From positions 1 to 32,928 of the forward strand of contig CAKVBV010000026.1 of NCBI GenBank assembly GCA_934725535.1: a DNA stretch of 32,928 nt. Direction: 5' to 3'. Of this stretch, positions 22,068-31,259 are shown piece by piece. The first letter of the stretch is position 1, and the number at the start of each line of letters is the position of its first letter. The stretch comes from an uncultured Bacteroidales bacterium (lineage in GTDB: Bacteria; Bacteroidota; Bacteroidia; Bacteroidales; Paludibacteraceae). Both the position numbers and the translations under genes were made by a program. The notes below the pieces were generated by a model. That model did no database searches. It saw only the letters and a list, made by a program, of their open reading frames with translations, and was not told where the DNA came from.

Positions 22068-22177
22068 CATGCCGACATTTATTCATTTTAACGTGCTGTC
22101 AAGTCGCAATCCCGCAGCAAAGGATACGCAAGGGATAAGCAACCTATAAGCATCCTATAACGAATAAATCGGGCATG
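22068..22177 (+). promoter_or_regulatory. long-range inverted repeat in the rplJ-rplL gap
   Basis: CATGCC (22068-22073) pairs with GGCATG (22172-22177) and ATTTATTC (22077-22084) pairs with GAATAAAT (22162-22169), separated by a 3x2 internal loop and enclosing 77 bases. The structure starts just after the rplJ stop and ends 45 bases before the rplL ATG. It could control how much rplL is made, since L7/L12 is needed in several copies per L10. Confidence 0.5.
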
Positions 22178-22222
22178 AAAAATAACTTAATAATAAAATA
22201 AACTACTTAAAATTATACAACA

Positions 22223-22600
22223 ATGGCAGATCTGAAAGCTTTTGCTGAACAATTGGTTAACCTCACGGTTAAGGAAGTAAACGAACTCGCTCAAATCTTG
22301 AAAGACGAGTATGGTATCGAACCCGCTGCTGCTGCAGTTGCAGTTGCTGCTGGTCCCGCAGCTGACGCAGCACCCGCTGCTGAAGAGAAGACTTCGTTCG
22401 ACGTAGTCCTCAAGGCTGCTGGCGCACAGAAACTCCAAGTCGTTAAGACTGTTAAGGAGCAAACCGGTCTCGGCCTCAAAGAGGCTAAGGACATCGTTGA
22501 CGCTGCTCCTGCTACCGTTAAGGAAGGTCTTGACAAGGCTGCTGCTGAGGCTCTCAAGAAGGCTCTTGAAGAGGTCGGCGCTGAGGTTGAACTCAAGTAA
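22223..22600 (+). CDS. rplL: 50S ribosomal protein L7/L12
   Basis: The protein has 125 residues. The N-terminal dimerisation helices (about 1-32, KAFAEQLVNLTVKEVNELAQ) are followed by an alanine-rich hinge (about 36-55, PAAAAVAVAAGPAADAAPAA) and the factor-binding C-terminal domain (about 57-125, KTSFDVVLKAAGAQKLQVVK, TGLGLKEAKDIVDAAP). It recruits translation GTPases to the stalk. A strong terminator-like hairpin follows within 22 bases of the stop. Confidence 0.98.
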   Translation: MADLKAFAEQLVNLTVKEVNELAQILKDEYGIEPAAAAVAVAAGPAADAAPAAEEKTSFDVVLKAAGAQKLQVVKTVKEQTGLGLKEAKDIVDAAPATVKEGLDKAAAEALKKALEEVGAEVELK

Positions 22601-22621
22601 TAACCCTACCTGTAAGGTGTT

Positions 22622-22656
22622 AGGTTTAGACCCCGAACGGGGGTCTAAACCTTTTT
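22622..22656 (+). terminator. strong intrinsic terminator/attenuator between rplL and rpoB
   Basis: AGGTTTAGACCCC (22622-22634) pairs perfectly with GGGGTCTAAACCT (22640-22652) around GAACG and is followed by a T-run. No consensus promoter appears between it and rpoB, so partial read-through is the likely source of rpoBC mRNA, as at the rplL-rpoB attenuator of enterics. GGTCTAAA recurs at 22752-22759 and could pair with the 5' arm. Confidence 0.85.
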
Positions 22657-22815
22657 CTCTGAATATACGAGGATGTTAAAAATCGGTTAAATATCGGTAA
22701 TTCTACTGCGATTCAGGTTAAGAAAGGATAATCCGCCGAATCATCTATTTAGGTCTAAATAATTCGTTACCAACGATTTAACATCCGAATAATATAAACC
22801 CATCTACATAAATAA

Positions 22816-25800
22816 ATGGCTAAACAACAGAAAACACAGAGAATCAACTTCTCGGCAATGCAACAACAGATGCCGTATCCCGATTTTCTGGATATCCAAT
22901 TGAAATCCTTCCGCGAATTCTTCCAGATGGACTCCACTCCGGAAGTGCGCCACACAGAAGGACTCTACAAAGTGTTCTCGGAGAACTTCCCCATTCAGGA
23001 CACACGCAACAACTTCAACCTCGAGTTCCTCGACTATCACATCGACCCTCCGCGCTATTCCATCGAGGAGTGTATTCGTCGCGGACTCACCTACAGTGTG
23101 CCCCTCAAGGCGAAACTGTTCCTCACCTGCACCGACCCCGACCACGAAGACTTCGAGCCGGTGATGCAGGACGTGTTCCTTGGCACAATCCCCTACATGA
23201 CACCCAAAGGCACCTTCGTCATCAACGGCGCAGAGCGCGTGGTTGTCAGCCAGTTACACCGTTCCCCGGGTGTCTTCTTCGGCACCTCTATGCACTCCAA
23301 TGGTACCAAACTCTACTCCGCACGTATCATCCCCTTCCGCGGGTCGTGGATTGAGTTCGCTACCGACATCAACCGCGTCATGTACGCCTACATCGACCGC
23401 AAGAAGAAGTTGCCCGTAACCACCCTTCTCCGTGCCATCGGTTTCGAGAGCGACAAGGACATCCTTGATTGCTTCGGACTGGCAGAAGAAATCAAGTGTA
23501 CCAAAGAGAACCTCGACGCTGTCGTAGGGCGTACCCTTGCCGGCAACGTCCTCAAGGCTTGGACCGAGGATTTTGTCGATGAGGACACGGGCGAGGTCGT
23601 AACTATCGAGCGTAACGAGGTCATCATCGAGCGCGAGACCGTGCTCACACAGGAGATGTGCGACACCATTCTCGAATCGGGTGTCAAGACCATCCTTCTG
23701 CACAAGGAGGAAGCCAACGAGGCTGAGTATTCCATCATCTTCAACACCCTCCAGAAAGACCCGTCGCACTCCGAGAAAGAGGCTGTGCTTTACATCTATC
23801 GCCAACTCCGCAACGCCGAGCCTGCCGATGATGCCACCGCACGCGAGGTCATCCAAAACCTCTTCTTCTCCGACAAACGATATGACCTTGGCGAAGTCGG
23901 ACGCTACCGCATCAACCGCAAACTCAATATGTCTATCCCTATGGAGACGCGCACGCTCACCAAGGAAGACATGATTGAGATTATCAAATATCTGGTGCAA
24001 CTCATCAACTCCAATGCCGAAGTCGATGATATCGACCACCTCTCCAATCGTCGTGTGCGTACCGTAGGCGAACAACTCTACAACCAGTTCGGTATAGGTC
24101 TCGCACGTATGGCGCGCACCATCCGCGAGCGCATGAACGTGCGTGATACGGAGGTCTTCACGCCTACCGACCTTATCAACGCAAAGGCCATCTCCAGTGT
24201 CATCAACTCCTATTTCGGTACCAATGCGCTCTCCCAGTTCATGGACCAGCAGAACCCGCTCGCGGAGATTACCCACAAGCGTCGTATGTCTGCCCTCGGT
24301 CCTGGCGGCTTGAGCCGTGACCGTGCGGGATTCGAGGTACGAGACGTCCACTACACGCACTATGGTCGACTCTGCCCTATTGAGACTCCTGAAGGACCGA
24401 ACATCGGACTTATATCTTCGCTTTGTATATATGCGAAAATCAATAACCTTGGCTTCATCGAAACCCCCTACCGCAAGGTGGAGAACGGTGTCGTGGACCT
24501 CAACAACGACCATGTAGTCTATTACACCGCCGAGGACGAGGAGCAGTCCACCGTGGCACAAGGTAACGCACCCCTCGACGAGAACGGCAAGTTCGTTCGC
24601 GACAAAGTCAAGGCGCGCTACGAGGCGGACTTCCCTGTAGTAGGACCCGACCAAATCGACCTTATGGACGTGTCGCCGTCGCAGATTGCGTCTATCGCAG
24701 CGGCACTCATTCCGTTCCTTGAGCACGACGATGCCAACCGCGCCCTCATGGGTTCCAACATGATGCGCCAGGCAGTTCCTCTGCTCCACAACGAAGCACC
24801 TATAGTAGGTACCGGCATCGAGGCACAACTCGTACAGGACTCCCGCACACAAATCACAGCGGAGGGCGCAGGTACGGTCACCTATGTCGATGCCGACAAA
24901 ATCCGTATCCAATACGACCGCACATCCGAGGAAGAGTTCATCTCTTTCGACCCCGCAGAGAAGGAATACAAACTGCCTAAGTGCCAGAAGACCAACCAGA
25001 ACACCACCATCGACCTCCGTCCTATCGTACGCAAGGGCGACCGCGTGGAGAAGGGCGACATACTCTCCGAAGGCTATGCCACCGAGAATGGCGAGTTGGC
25101 ACTTGGTAAGAACCTCAAGGTAGCCTACATTCCTTGGAAGGGATACAACTACGAGGATGCCATTGTCCTCAGCGAACGCATTGTGCGTGAGGATATGTTC
25201 ACGTCCATTCACGTTGTCGAGCAACTCCTTGAGGTACGCGAGACCAAGCGTGGTATGGAGGAATTCACTGCCGATATTCCTAACATCAGCGAAGACGCCA
25301 CCAAGGATTTGGATGAGAATGGTCTCATTCGTATTGGTGCGCACATTCAGCCGGGCGACATTATCATCGGTAAAATCACCCCGAAGGGCGAGTCCGACCC
25401 CTCACCTGAGGAGAAACTGCTCAAGGCTATCTTCGGCGACAAGGCGGGCGATGTCAAGGACGCTTCTCTTAAAGCCAGTCCGTCACTCAGCGGCGTGGTT
25501 ATCGACCGCCAACTCTATGCCAAGGCACTCAAAGACCGTAAGCAGAAGATGGAGGACAAGGAGACGCTCGCTAAATATGACGCAGAGTTCGAGGCTAAAG
25601 CCGAACAACTCAAGAAAATTCTCGTGGAGAAACTCGTCAAGTTGCTCGAAGGCAAGCAGTCTGCCGGCGTAGTGGACTATGTCAAGTCCGACATCATCGC
25701 CAAAGGACTTTCCTTCACCCGCGAACGCCTTATGCAAATCGACTATACATCGGTCATGTTGGCTGACTGGACCAATGACGCACACATCAACGACCTCGTT

Positions 25801-26628
25801 GAACGCTGCATCATGAACTACATTGCCAAATACAAAGAACTCGACGCACAACTCAAACGCGAGAAGTTCAACCTTACCATCGGCGACGAACTGCCTAACG
25901 GTATCATTCAGATGGCGAAGGTATATATCGCCAAGAAGCGTAAGATTCGCGTCGGCGACAAGATGGCAGGTCGTCACGGTAACAAGGGTATCGTCTCCAA
26001 GATTGTTCGCGTAGAGGATATGCCGTTCTTGGCAGACGGAACGCCTGTCGATATCGTCCTCAACCCGCTGGGTGTGCCTTCGCGTATGAACATCGGTCAG
26101 ATATTCGAGGCTGTCCTTGGTTGGGCAGGTCGCGAGTTGGGCGTTAAGTTCGCTACGCCTATCTTCGACGGTTGCACGCTTGATTCGCTCAACGAGTGGA
26201 CCGACAAAGCAGGGCTCCCGCGTGCCGGCAAGACACAACTCTATGACGGTGGCACAGGCGAACCGTTCGACCAGATGGCTACTGTCGGTGTTACCTACTT
26301 CATGAAGTTAGGGCACATGGTTGACGATAAGATGCACGCACGTTCCATTGGTCCGTACAGCCTTATCACACAGCAACCGTTGGGCGGTAAAGCACAGTTC
26401 GGTGGACAGCGTTTCGGTGAGATGGAGGTTTGGGCACTCGAGGCGCACGGCGCCGCTCACGTACTGCAGGAGATTCTGACCGTCAAGTCCGATGACGTCA
26501 CAGGGCGTGCCCGCACCTACGAGGCTATTGTCAAAGGCGAACCGTTCCCGACACCCGGACTTCCCGAGTCGCTCAACGTATTGTTACACGAACTGCAGGG
26601 TCTCGCACTCTCAATCACTATGGAATAA
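22816..26628 (+). CDS. rpoB: DNA-directed RNA polymerase subunit beta
   Basis: The protein has 1270 residues, the usual size in Bacteroidales. Landmarks in order are PDFLDIQLKSFREFFQMD near the N-terminus, GTFVINGAERVVVSQLHRSP (about 135-155), the rifampicin-pocket region FGTNALSQFMDQQNPLAEIT followed by HKRRMSALGPGGL (about 470-500), GLISSLCIYAKINNLGFIETP, KNLKVAYIPWKGYNYEDAIV (about 765-785), GDKMAGRHGNKGIVSKI (about 1050-1065) and the C-terminal GQRFGEMEVWALEAHGAAHV. The rifampicin-pocket residues look like the sensitive type (D-Q-N, H-K-R-R). The 215-base gap upstream holds the rplL terminator; rpoC follows after 33 bases. Confidence 0.99.
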   Translation: MAKQQKTQRINFSAMQQQMPYPDFLDIQLKSFREFFQMDSTPEVRHTEGLYKVFSENFPIQDTRNNFNLEFLDYHIDPPRYSIEECIRRGLTYSVPLKAKLFLTCTDPDHEDFEPVMQDVFLGTIPYMTPKGTFVINGAERVVVSQLHRSPGVFFGTSMHSNGTKLYSARIIPFRGSWIEFATDINRVMYAYIDRKKKLPVTTLLRAIGFESDKDILDCFGLAEEIKCTKENLDAVVGRTLAGNVLKAWTEDFVDEDTGEVVTIERNEVIIERETVLTQEMCDTILESGVKTILLHKEEANEAEYSIIFNTLQKDPSHSEKEAVLYIYRQLRNAEPADDATAREVIQNLFFSDKRYDLGEVGRYRINRKLNMSIPMETRTLTKEDMIEIIKYLVQLINSNAEVDDIDHLSNRRVRTVGEQLYNQFGIGLARMARTIRERMNVRDTEVFTPTDLINAKAISSVINSYFGTNALSQFMDQQNPLAEITHKRRMSALGPGGLSRDRAGFEVRDVHYTHYGRLCPIETPEGPNIGLISSLCIYAKINNLGFIETPYRKVENGVVDLNNDHVVYYTAEDEEQSTVAQGNAPLDENGKFVRDKVKARYEADFPVVGPDQIDLMDVSPSQIASIAAALIPFLEHDDANRALMGSNMMRQAVPLLHNEAPIVGTGIEAQLVQDSRTQITAEGAGTVTYVDADKIRIQYDRTSEEEFISFDPAEKEYKLPKCQKTNQNTTIDLRPIVRKGDRVEKGDILSEGYATENGELALGKNLKVAYIPWKGYNYEDAIVLSERIVREDMFTSIHVVEQLLEVRETKRGMEEFTADIPNISEDATKDLDENGLIRIGAHIQPGDIIIGKITPKGESDPSPEEKLLKAIFGDKAGDVKDASLKASPSLSGVVIDRQLYAKALKDRKQKMEDKETLAKYDAEFEAKAEQLKKILVEKLVKLLEGKQSAGVVDYVKSDIIAKGLSFTRERLMQIDYTSVMLADWTNDAHINDLVERCIMNYIAKYKELDAQLKREKFNLTIGDELPNGIIQMAKVYIAKKRKIRVGDKMAGRHGNKGIVSKIVRVEDMPFLADGTPVDIVLNPLGVPSRMNIGQIFEAVLGWAGRELGVKFATPIFDGCTLDSLNEWTDKAGLPRAGKTQLYDGGTGEPFDQMATVGVTYFMKLGHMVDDKMHARSIGPYSLITQQPLGGKAQFGGQRFGEMEVWALEAHGAAHVLQEILTVKSDDVTGRARTYEAIVKGEPFPTPGLPESLNVLLHELQGLALSITME

Positions 26629-26661
26629 GCGTAAGATTTACGGATATCAAACTAATAGAAT

Positions 26662-29600
26662 ATGGCTTTCAAACAAGATAATAAGAAAAACGGTTTCTCA
26701 CGCATCACCATCGGGCTTGCTTCGCCCGACGAAATCATGCGTATCAGTTCGGGCGAAGTGCTCAAACCTGAAACCATCAACTATCGTACCTACAAGCCTG
26801 AGCGCGACGGTCTGTTCTGCGAGCGCATCTTCGGTCCTACCAAGGACTACGAGTGCCATTGCGGTAAGTACAAGCGGATTCGCTACAAGGGTATTGTCTG
26901 CGAGCGTTGCGGCGTCGAAGTAACAGAGAAGAAAGTACGCCGTGAGCGTATGGGGCATATCAAACTCGTAGTTCCCGTTACACATATCTGGTACCTCCGC
27001 TCACTGCCGTCCAAGATGGCGGCACTCCTCGGCGTACCTACCAAGAAACTCGAGTCGGTCATCTACTACGAGAAGTACATCGTTATCCGTGCCGGCGTAT
27101 TGGCTGGACAGGAACTTGGCGATGACATCGTGGCAGACCGCATGCTTCTTGACGAAGACGAGTACAACGAACTCATTGCCCGTCTCCCTCAGGATAATCA
27201 ACTCTTGGACGACTCCGACCCTGACAAGTTCATTGCCAAGATGGGTGCAGAGGCTGTCGAAGAGATGCTCGCAAGCATCGACCTCGATGCCCTCAGTTAC
27301 GAACTCCGCCACCGTGCCGACACCGACACATCCATGCAGCGCAAGGCGGAAGCACTCAAACGCCTGCAGGTGGTAGAGTCTTTCCGTGCCAGCAAGGGAC
27401 GCAACCGCCCCGAATGGATGGTGCTCCGCGTTATCCCTGTTACCCCGCCTGAACTGCGTCCCCTTGTGCCGCTGGATGGTGGACGTTTCGCTACATCGGA
27501 CCTCAACGACCTCTATCGTCGCGTTATCATTCGTAACAACCGACTCAAACGACTCGTTGAAATCAAGGCACCCGATGTCATCCTTCGCAACGAGAAACGT
27601 ATGCTACAGGAGGCTGTGGACTCTCTCTTCGACAACAGCAAGAAGACCACTGCCATCAAGTCAGACGCCAACCGTCCGCTCAAATCCCTCTCCGACTCGC
27701 TGAAGGGCAAGCAGGGACGTTTCCGTCAGAACTTGCTCGGTAAACGTGTGGACTATTCGGCACGTTCCGTTATCGTCGTAGGTCCCGAACTCAAGATGCA
27801 CGAGTGCGGTCTGCCCAAGGATATGGCTGCCGAACTCTATAAGCCGTTTATCATTCGCAAACTCATCGAGCGTGGTATCGTCAAGACGGTCAAATCGGCA
27901 AAGAAGGTCATTGACCGCAAAGACCCGGTCATCTTCGACATTCTTGAGCACGTTATGGAGGGACACCCCGTACTGCTCAACCGTGCTCCGACACTCCACC
28001 GCCATGGTATCCTGGCTTTCCAACCGCGAATGATTGAGGGTAAGGCTATCCAGTTGCACCCGCTTGCATGTGCCGGCTTCAACGCTGACTTTGATGGCGA
28101 CCAGATGGCAGTGCACCTTCCGCTGTCCAACGAGGCGGTACTCGAAGCGCAACTGCTTATGCTCGGCTCGCACAACATTCTCGATCCCGCAAACGGCAAC
28201 CCGATTACCGTACCTTCGCAGGATATGATTCTCGGTCTCTACTATATCACCAAGCCGCGTACAGGCGTCAAGGGCGAAGGGCTCTGCTTCTACTCCCCCG
28301 AAGAGTGCGAAATCGCGCTCAATGAGGGCAAAGCGGATATCCACGCCATCGTTAAGGTGCGTATCCACGACGGGCGTACCCACGAGACCTCTCTCGTAGA
28401 GACTACACCGGGACGTATCTTGGTCAACCATTTCGTACCCGAAGAGGTAGGCTACCAGAACGTAACCCTCGGCAAGAAAGCCGTTAAGAACATCATTGCC
28501 GATGTCATCAAGACCTGCGGTGTGGCTCGCACGGCGCAGTTCCTCGACGACATCAAGAACCTTGGTTACAAGATGGCGTTCAAGGGAGGTCTGTCATTCA
28601 ACCTCAACGACATCCTTATCCCTGAGGAGAAGAACGAACTTGTTGCCAAAGGTAATCAGACTGTCGAAGAGGTTACCGAACTCTATATGGAAGGTCTCAT
28701 GACCGACAACGAGCGTTATAATAAGGTAGTCGGTGCGTGGACCGATGTCGATGCACAGGTTACCGAAGTGCTGATGAAGCACATGAAGGAGGCTGACCAG
28801 GGCTTTAACTCTGTATATATGATGATGGACTCCGGTGCCCGTGGTTCCAAACAGCAAATCAAGCAGTTGGCTGGTATGCGTGGACTGATGGCGAAGCCGC
28901 AGAAGGCAGGTGCCGCAGAAGGTCGTCAGACTATCGAGAACCCGATTCTGTCCAACTTCAAGGAGGGCTTGAGCGTGTTGGAGTACTTCATCTCCACGCA
29001 CGGTGCCCGTAAAGGTCTTGCCGATACCGCATTGAAGACCGCCGACGCAGGTTACCTTACCCGTCGTCTTGTCGATGTGTCGCACGACGTCATCATCACC
29101 GAAGAGGACTGCGGTACCCTCCGTGGCTTGACCGCACGCGCCGTAAAGCAGAACGACAACGTGGTCGCTACCCTTACCCAGCGTATCCTCGGACGTGTCA
29201 GCGTCCATGACATCTACGATGGCGAGGGCAACCTCATTGTTGCCGCAGGCGACGAGATACGCGAGGCACAGTGCCAGGCTATCGAAGACGCAGGTATCGA
29301 AGCCGTTGAGATACGTTCCGTGCTCACGTGCGAGGCAAAACACGGTGTTTGTGCTAAGTGCTACGGACGCAACCTCGCTACCCGCCAACTCGTACAGAAA
29401 GGCGAGGCGGTCGGCGTGATTGCCGCACAGGCTATCGGTGAGCCCGGTACGCAGTTGACCCTTCGTACCTTCCACTCGGGTGGTGTCGCTGGTAACGCGG
29501 CTACGCAGAACACCTACGCTATCCCGCAGGCTGGTCGTATCGAAATCGATGATATGCGTACCATCACCACCGAGGAAGGCGACATCATCGTGGTCAGCCG

Positions 29601-30972
29601 TCTTAACGAGATGCGTCTTGTGGACGAGAAGACAGGTGTCGTACTCACCCAGTTCAATATCCCATACGCTTCCAAACTCTTCGTCACCCCGGGCAATGTC
29701 TATGACAAGGGCACGCAAGTCTGCGAGTGGGATCCTTACAAGGCTGCCCTCATCATCGAGCAAGCCGGTACCATTCAGTACCAGGATGTTATCGAAGGCG
29801 TTACCGCCAAGACCGAGACCGACGAGCAGACCGGTAAGAAAGAGGTTACCATCACCGAGACCAAGGATAAGACCAAGATGCCTGCCGCACTCATTCTCGA
29901 TAAGGAAGGCAATGTGCTCCGTACATACAACCTGCCTGTGAAGGCGCTGCTTGTTCACCCCGACGGAGCCGAAGTCAAAGTCGGAGACGCACTCTTCACG
30001 CAGACACGTTCCTTCGGTACCGCAGGCGATATCACCGGTGGTCTTCCGCGTGTTACCGAGTTGTTCGAGGCACGTAACCCGTCCAACCCCGCTATTGTGG
30101 CTGAGATTGATGGTGAAGTTTCCTTCGGCAAAATCAAACGTGGTAACCGTGAACTCACTATCACATCGCGTCTCGGTGAGGTCAAGTCGTACCTCATTCC
30201 GTTGAGTAAGCAAATCCTTGTACAGGAGGGTGACTACGTGCATGCAGGTGTTGCTTTGTCCGACGGTGCTATCACGCCCGATGACATCTTGGCTATTCAA
30301 GGACCTACTGCCGTACAGGACTACATCGTCAACGAAGCACAGTCCGTTTACCGTATGCAGGGTGTGGAAATCAACGACAAGCACTTCGAGATTATCGTAC
30401 GTCAGATGATGCGCAAGGTCGAAATCCAAGACGCCGGCGATACGCGCTTCCTCGAGAAGCAAATCGTTGACAAGATGGACTTCCTCGACGAGAACGACCG
30501 TATCTGGGGCAAGAAAGTCGTTACCGATGCCGGTGACAGCGAGACGCTCCGCGCAGGTCAGATTGTTACCGCACGCCGTCTCCACGACGAGAACTCCAGT
30601 CTCCGCCGCCGCGACAAGAAGTTGGTTGAGGCACGTGACGCCATGTGTGCTACGGCAAGTCAGATACTTCAGGGTATCACCCGCGCCGCCCTCGGCACCA
30701 AGTCCTTTATGTCTGCAGCGTCCTTCCAGGAGACCACCAAGGTGCTCAACGAAGCCGCTATCCAAGGCAAGATAGACTATCTGGACGGTATGAAGGAGAA
30801 CGTTATCTGCGGTAACCTTATCCCTGCGGGTACGGGTCTGCGCGAGTTCCAGAACATACCCGTTCACAACGCCGAGGAATACGCTGCTCTCCAGGCAGCC
30901 CGTGCTGCCGCCGAAGAAGCCCGCCAGTCAGGCTCCGACTCCGACGACACCACCGACCCCGAAGACCTGTAA
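26662..30972 (+). CDS. rpoC: DNA-directed RNA polymerase subunit beta'
   Basis: The protein has 1436 residues. The N-terminal zinc finger is C65-H-C67...C80-E-R-C83. Further landmarks are FRQNLLGKRVDYSARSVIVV, the catalytic magnesium loop NADFDGDQMAVH starting at residue 474 (D476, D478, D480), the trigger-loop/bridge-helix region (GARGSKQQIKQLAGMRGLMA, SHDVIITEEDCGT), the second zinc site (LTCEAKHGVCAKCYGRNL) and GEAVGVIAAQAIGEPGTQLT with LRTFHSGGVA. The C-terminus ends in a short acidic/serine tail (SDSDDTTDPEDL). A lineage-type insertion near residues 1035-1085 includes a lysine/threonine-rich KTETDEQTGKKEVTITETKD. It ends the cluster; the rps genes that often follow in relatives are not in the window. 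Confidence 0.99.
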   Translation: MAFKQDNKKNGFSRITIGLASPDEIMRISSGEVLKPETINYRTYKPERDGLFCERIFGPTKDYECHCGKYKRIRYKGIVCERCGVEVTEKKVRRERMGHIKLVVPVTHIWYLRSLPSKMAALLGVPTKKLESVIYYEKYIVIRAGVLAGQELGDDIVADRMLLDEDEYNELIARLPQDNQLLDDSDPDKFIAKMGAEAVEEMLASIDLDALSYELRHRADTDTSMQRKAEALKRLQVVESFRASKGRNRPEWMVLRVIPVTPPELRPLVPLDGGRFATSDLNDLYRRVIIRNNRLKRLVEIKAPDVILRNEKRMLQEAVDSLFDNSKKTTAIKSDANRPLKSLSDSLKGKQGRFRQNLLGKRVDYSARSVIVVGPELKMHECGLPKDMAAELYKPFIIRKLIERGIVKTVKSAKKVIDRKDPVIFDILEHVMEGHPVLLNRAPTLHRHGILAFQPRMIEGKAIQLHPLACAGFNADFDGDQMAVHLPLSNEAVLEAQLLMLGSHNILDPANGNPITVPSQDMILGLYYITKPRTGVKGEGLCFYSPEECEIALNEGKADIHAIVKVRIHDGRTHETSLVETTPGRILVNHFVPEEVGYQNVTLGKKAVKNIIADVIKTCGVARTAQFLDDIKNLGYKMAFKGGLSFNLNDILIPEEKNELVAKGNQTVEEVTELYMEGLMTDNERYNKVVGAWTDVDAQVTEVLMKHMKEADQGFNSVYMMMDSGARGSKQQIKQLAGMRGLMAKPQKAGAAEGRQTIENPILSNFKEGLSVLEYFISTHGARKGLADTALKTADAGYLTRRLVDVSHDVIITEEDCGTLRGLTARAVKQNDNVVATLTQRILGRVSVHDIYDGEGNLIVAAGDEIREAQCQAIEDAGIEAVEIRSVLTCEAKHGVCAKCYGRNLATRQLVQKGEAVGVIAAQAIGEPGTQLTLRTFHSGGVAGNAATQNTYAIPQAGRIEIDDMRTITTEEGDIIVVSRLNEMRLVDEKTGVVLTQFNIPYASKLFVTPGNVYDKGTQVCEWDPYKAALIIEQAGTIQYQDVIEGVTAKTETDEQTGKKEVTITETKDKTKMPAALILDKEGNVLRTYNLPVKALLVHPDGAEVKVGDALFTQTRSFGTAGDITGGLPRVTELFEARNPSNPAIVAEIDGEVSFGKIKRGNRELTITSRLGEVKSYLIPLSKQILVQEGDYVHAGVALSDGAITPDDILAIQGPTAVQDYIVNEAQSVYRMQGVEINDKHFEIIVRQMMRKVEIQDAGDTRFLEKQIVDKMDFLDENDRIWGKKVVTDAGDSETLRAGQIVTARRLHDENSSLRRRDKKLVEARDAMCATASQILQGITRAALGTKSFMSAASFQETTKVLNEAAIQGKIDYLDGMKENVICGNLIPAGTGLREFQNIPVHNAEEYAALQAARAAAEEARQSGSDSDDTTDPEDL

Positions 30973-31000
30973 TCTTCGATAGTTCCCGTTTTGGGGACGA

Positions 31001-31032
31001 TACGCTTTGGAGACGACGCGGCTCGCGTCATC
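31001..31032 (+). repeat. truncated copy of the composite repeat
   Basis: ATACGCTTTGGAGACGACGC, then GGCTCGCGTCATC, matches the GACGACGCG-GCT-CGCGTCGTC hairpin module of copies B and C (10094-10114, 16675-16695), with one mismatch in the second arm. The 38-bp core and 11-bp units are absent. Confidence 0.6.
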
Positions 31033-31036
31033 ATCA

Positions 31037-31073
31037 ACAAACAGGCAGTCTCGCATAGAGGCTGCCTGTTTGT
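31037..31073 (+). terminator. hairpin after rpoC, likely terminator
   Basis: A 16-bp stem (31037-31052 with 31058-31073, one T-G pair, loop GCATA) contains AAACAGGCAG/CTGCCTGTTT. The following bases (GTGTCTT) are only moderately T-rich, so it may also act as a 3' stabiliser for the rpoBC mRNA. Confidence 0.6.
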
Positions 31074-31172
31074 GTGTCTTGAGTACAGCACTATAATGGC
31101 AAGATTTGTCGCTTTGTCATTTCTATGGAAAAAAACAAACAGCAGACCTTGCCCTGTTTTCTTATACCCATA

Positions 31173-31204
31173 TTTGTGTATGTTGTAAAAATTACGTACC
31201 TTTG
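31173..31204 (+). promoter_or_regulatory. Bacteroidota-type promoter for the 31260 gene
   Basis: TTTG (31173-31176), a 20-base spacer and TACCTTTG (31197-31204) match the consensus. The leader before the ATG is about 50 bases. Confidence 0.78.
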
Positions 31205-31259
31205 CCGTCGGAAACTTAACGATGAGGCAGCATAATAACCAACTAAATTATTATATGTT

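Noticed and set aside
28594..30867. Very long open frame antisense to rpoC (about 757 codons); similar ones antisense to rpoB (23254-25344) and tuf (17916-19250)
   Set aside because: They mirror strongly conserved genes with biased codons, show no recognisable domains and have low-complexity, shadow-like composition.
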